DNA from: Akkermansia muciniphila
Lineage (GTDB): Bacteria > Verrucomicrobiota > Verrucomicrobiia > Verrucomicrobiales > Akkermansiaceae
Assembly (NCBI GenBank): GCA_004557455.1
Contig: SFDX01000030.1
Coordinates: forward strand, 1 to 39,738
DNA: 39,738 bases
Direction of reading: 5' to 3'
Part shown: positions 39,466-39,738 of the stretch, in pieces
Numbering within the stretch: the stretch's first letter is position 1
Layout of the letters: every line of letters begins with the position of its first letter
Notes under the pieces: generated by a model
Databases searched by the model: none
What the model saw: only the letters and a program-made list of their open reading frames with translations
What the model was told of the DNA's origin: nothing
Translations under genes and position numbers: made by a program

Positions 39466-39646
39466 GCCCGCCGCTGTTTAATCGATTGATGTGGGCTGCA
39501 ATTCTGATCGCCCATGCCCGGGGGCTGAAGTGCTCTTCATACCACATTCGAGTAGCTTCGCCGATGCGTGTGAGTTCTTCCTTGTCCTCTGCTACTTCTT
39601 TCATTAGCGGTAGAATTTTTCTCCAGTCTTTGCATATGATATTACC
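39455..39646 (-). pseudogene. C-terminal remnant of a glycosyltransferase-like gene
   Basis: On the minus strand an open frame encodes a plausible protein tail: DWRKILPLMKEVAEDKEEL, then an Arg/Glu-rich helix, WYEEHFSPRAWAIRIAAHI and the end NRLNSGGPTS, stop at 39455-39457. The spacing and wording (W near an ILPLM helix, then WYEEHFSP-x-AWA) resemble the ends of several glycosyltransferases of surface glycan loci. Upstream the frame runs without a proper start into the shared promoter/leader repeat, where it meets a stop. The front of the gene is gone; the repeat or the event that placed it here seems to have cut it. Confidence 0.5.
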
Positions 39647-39675
39647 TTGGCATATTAAGATTATTGTGGTATAAT
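39647..39675 (+). promoter_or_regulatory. Promoter of right shared-leader gene
   Basis: -35 TTGGCA (39647-39652), 17-bp spacer, -10 TATAAT (39670-39675). The ATG at 39682 follows after 6 nt. The 17-bp spacer is identical to that of the left copy, which suggests recent copying or gene conversion. Confidence 0.8.
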
Positions 39676-39681
39676 ATCCCC

Positions 39682-39738
39682 ATGGAAGGGCAGATAGACC
39701 TCAAACACATGAAGAAGGCAGAGAAAAAAGCACTCCGC
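39682..39738 (+). CDS. Shared-leader exported protein, 5' fragment (right end)
   Basis: Only 19 codons are present (MEGQIDLKHMKKAEKKALR). They equal the start of the left-end gene except for one conservative change. The first ATG (39682) fits the leaderless promoter spacing; the second (39709) would give a shorter, more ordinary signal-peptide start. The protein beyond the leader is outside the window. Confidence 0.65.
   Translation, partial: MEGQIDLKHMKKAEKKALR

Larger units (their letters stand above)
39647..39738 (+). repeat. Right copy of the shared promoter/leader repeat
   Basis: The plus-strand counterpart of the left-end repeat, with the same promoter spacer, -10 box, six-base gap and first codons. 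One codon differs (Ile instead of Val at the fifth position). It runs to the edge of the window. Confidence 0.9.

Overview
The window looks like a piece of chromosome from a GC-rich bacterium of the Verrucomicrobiota/PVC group, possibly an Akkermansia-like host-associated lineage. That placement is an inference from gene style: many small secreted proteins, zinc-ribbon Ser/Thr kinases, Sel1 and ankyrin proteins, GtrA proteins and M16 peptidases. No rRNA, tRNA or other taxonomic marker is present. Most genes are GC-rich, with two compositionally different stretches: the ankyrin/IS30 region (about 8.2-13.3 kb) and a clearly AT-richer glycosyltransferase cassette (about 21.2-24.2 kb). No CRISPR array, tRNA, rRNA, phage structural gene or replication origin was seen, and no gap without a gene exceeds about 250 bases.

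Layout. Both ends carry the same promoter plus signal-peptide start, reading outward in opposite directions, so the window is bounded by an inverted repeat. From the left: a secreted protein of unknown function (-) and, divergent from it, an alpha/beta-hydrolase-fold protein whose nucleophile position is Asp; thiC (+); a run of metallophosphoesterase, LptF/LptG-type permease and HAD phosphatase (+); a membrane acyltransferase (-); a giant ankyrin protein of about 36 repeats (-); a complete IS30-family element (+); a SWIM zinc-finger protein; a three-gene ABC transporter (ATPase plus two paralogous membrane proteins); an oligopeptide-type ABC importer made of binding lipoprotein and two permeases but no ATPase; and the AT-rich cassette GT-C, GT2, GtrA.

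The right half has a two-gene minus-strand unit (a divergent SDR-like protein followed by a second GtrA) and a minus-strand operon M20 dipeptidase, ABC ATPase, M16 zinc protease, gingipain-like secreted protein, ending in a strong terminator. Next come a small secreted protein (-), a Sel1-repeat lipoprotein (+), a CAP-like anchored protein (-), an actin-fold sugar kinase with its own terminator (+), a zinc-ribbon Ser/Thr kinase with one membrane helix (+), a glycosyltransferase remnant (-), and the second copy of the shared leader.

A theme runs through the window: very clear sigma-70-type promoters (almost always with a 17-bp spacer) sit directly against start codons. In at least six cases the ATG lies only 6-7 nt after the -10 hexamer, so the mRNA should be leaderless. 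These promoters were used to correct several start sites, including those of the ankyrin protein, the Sel1 lipoprotein, the Opp lipoprotein and the two end genes.
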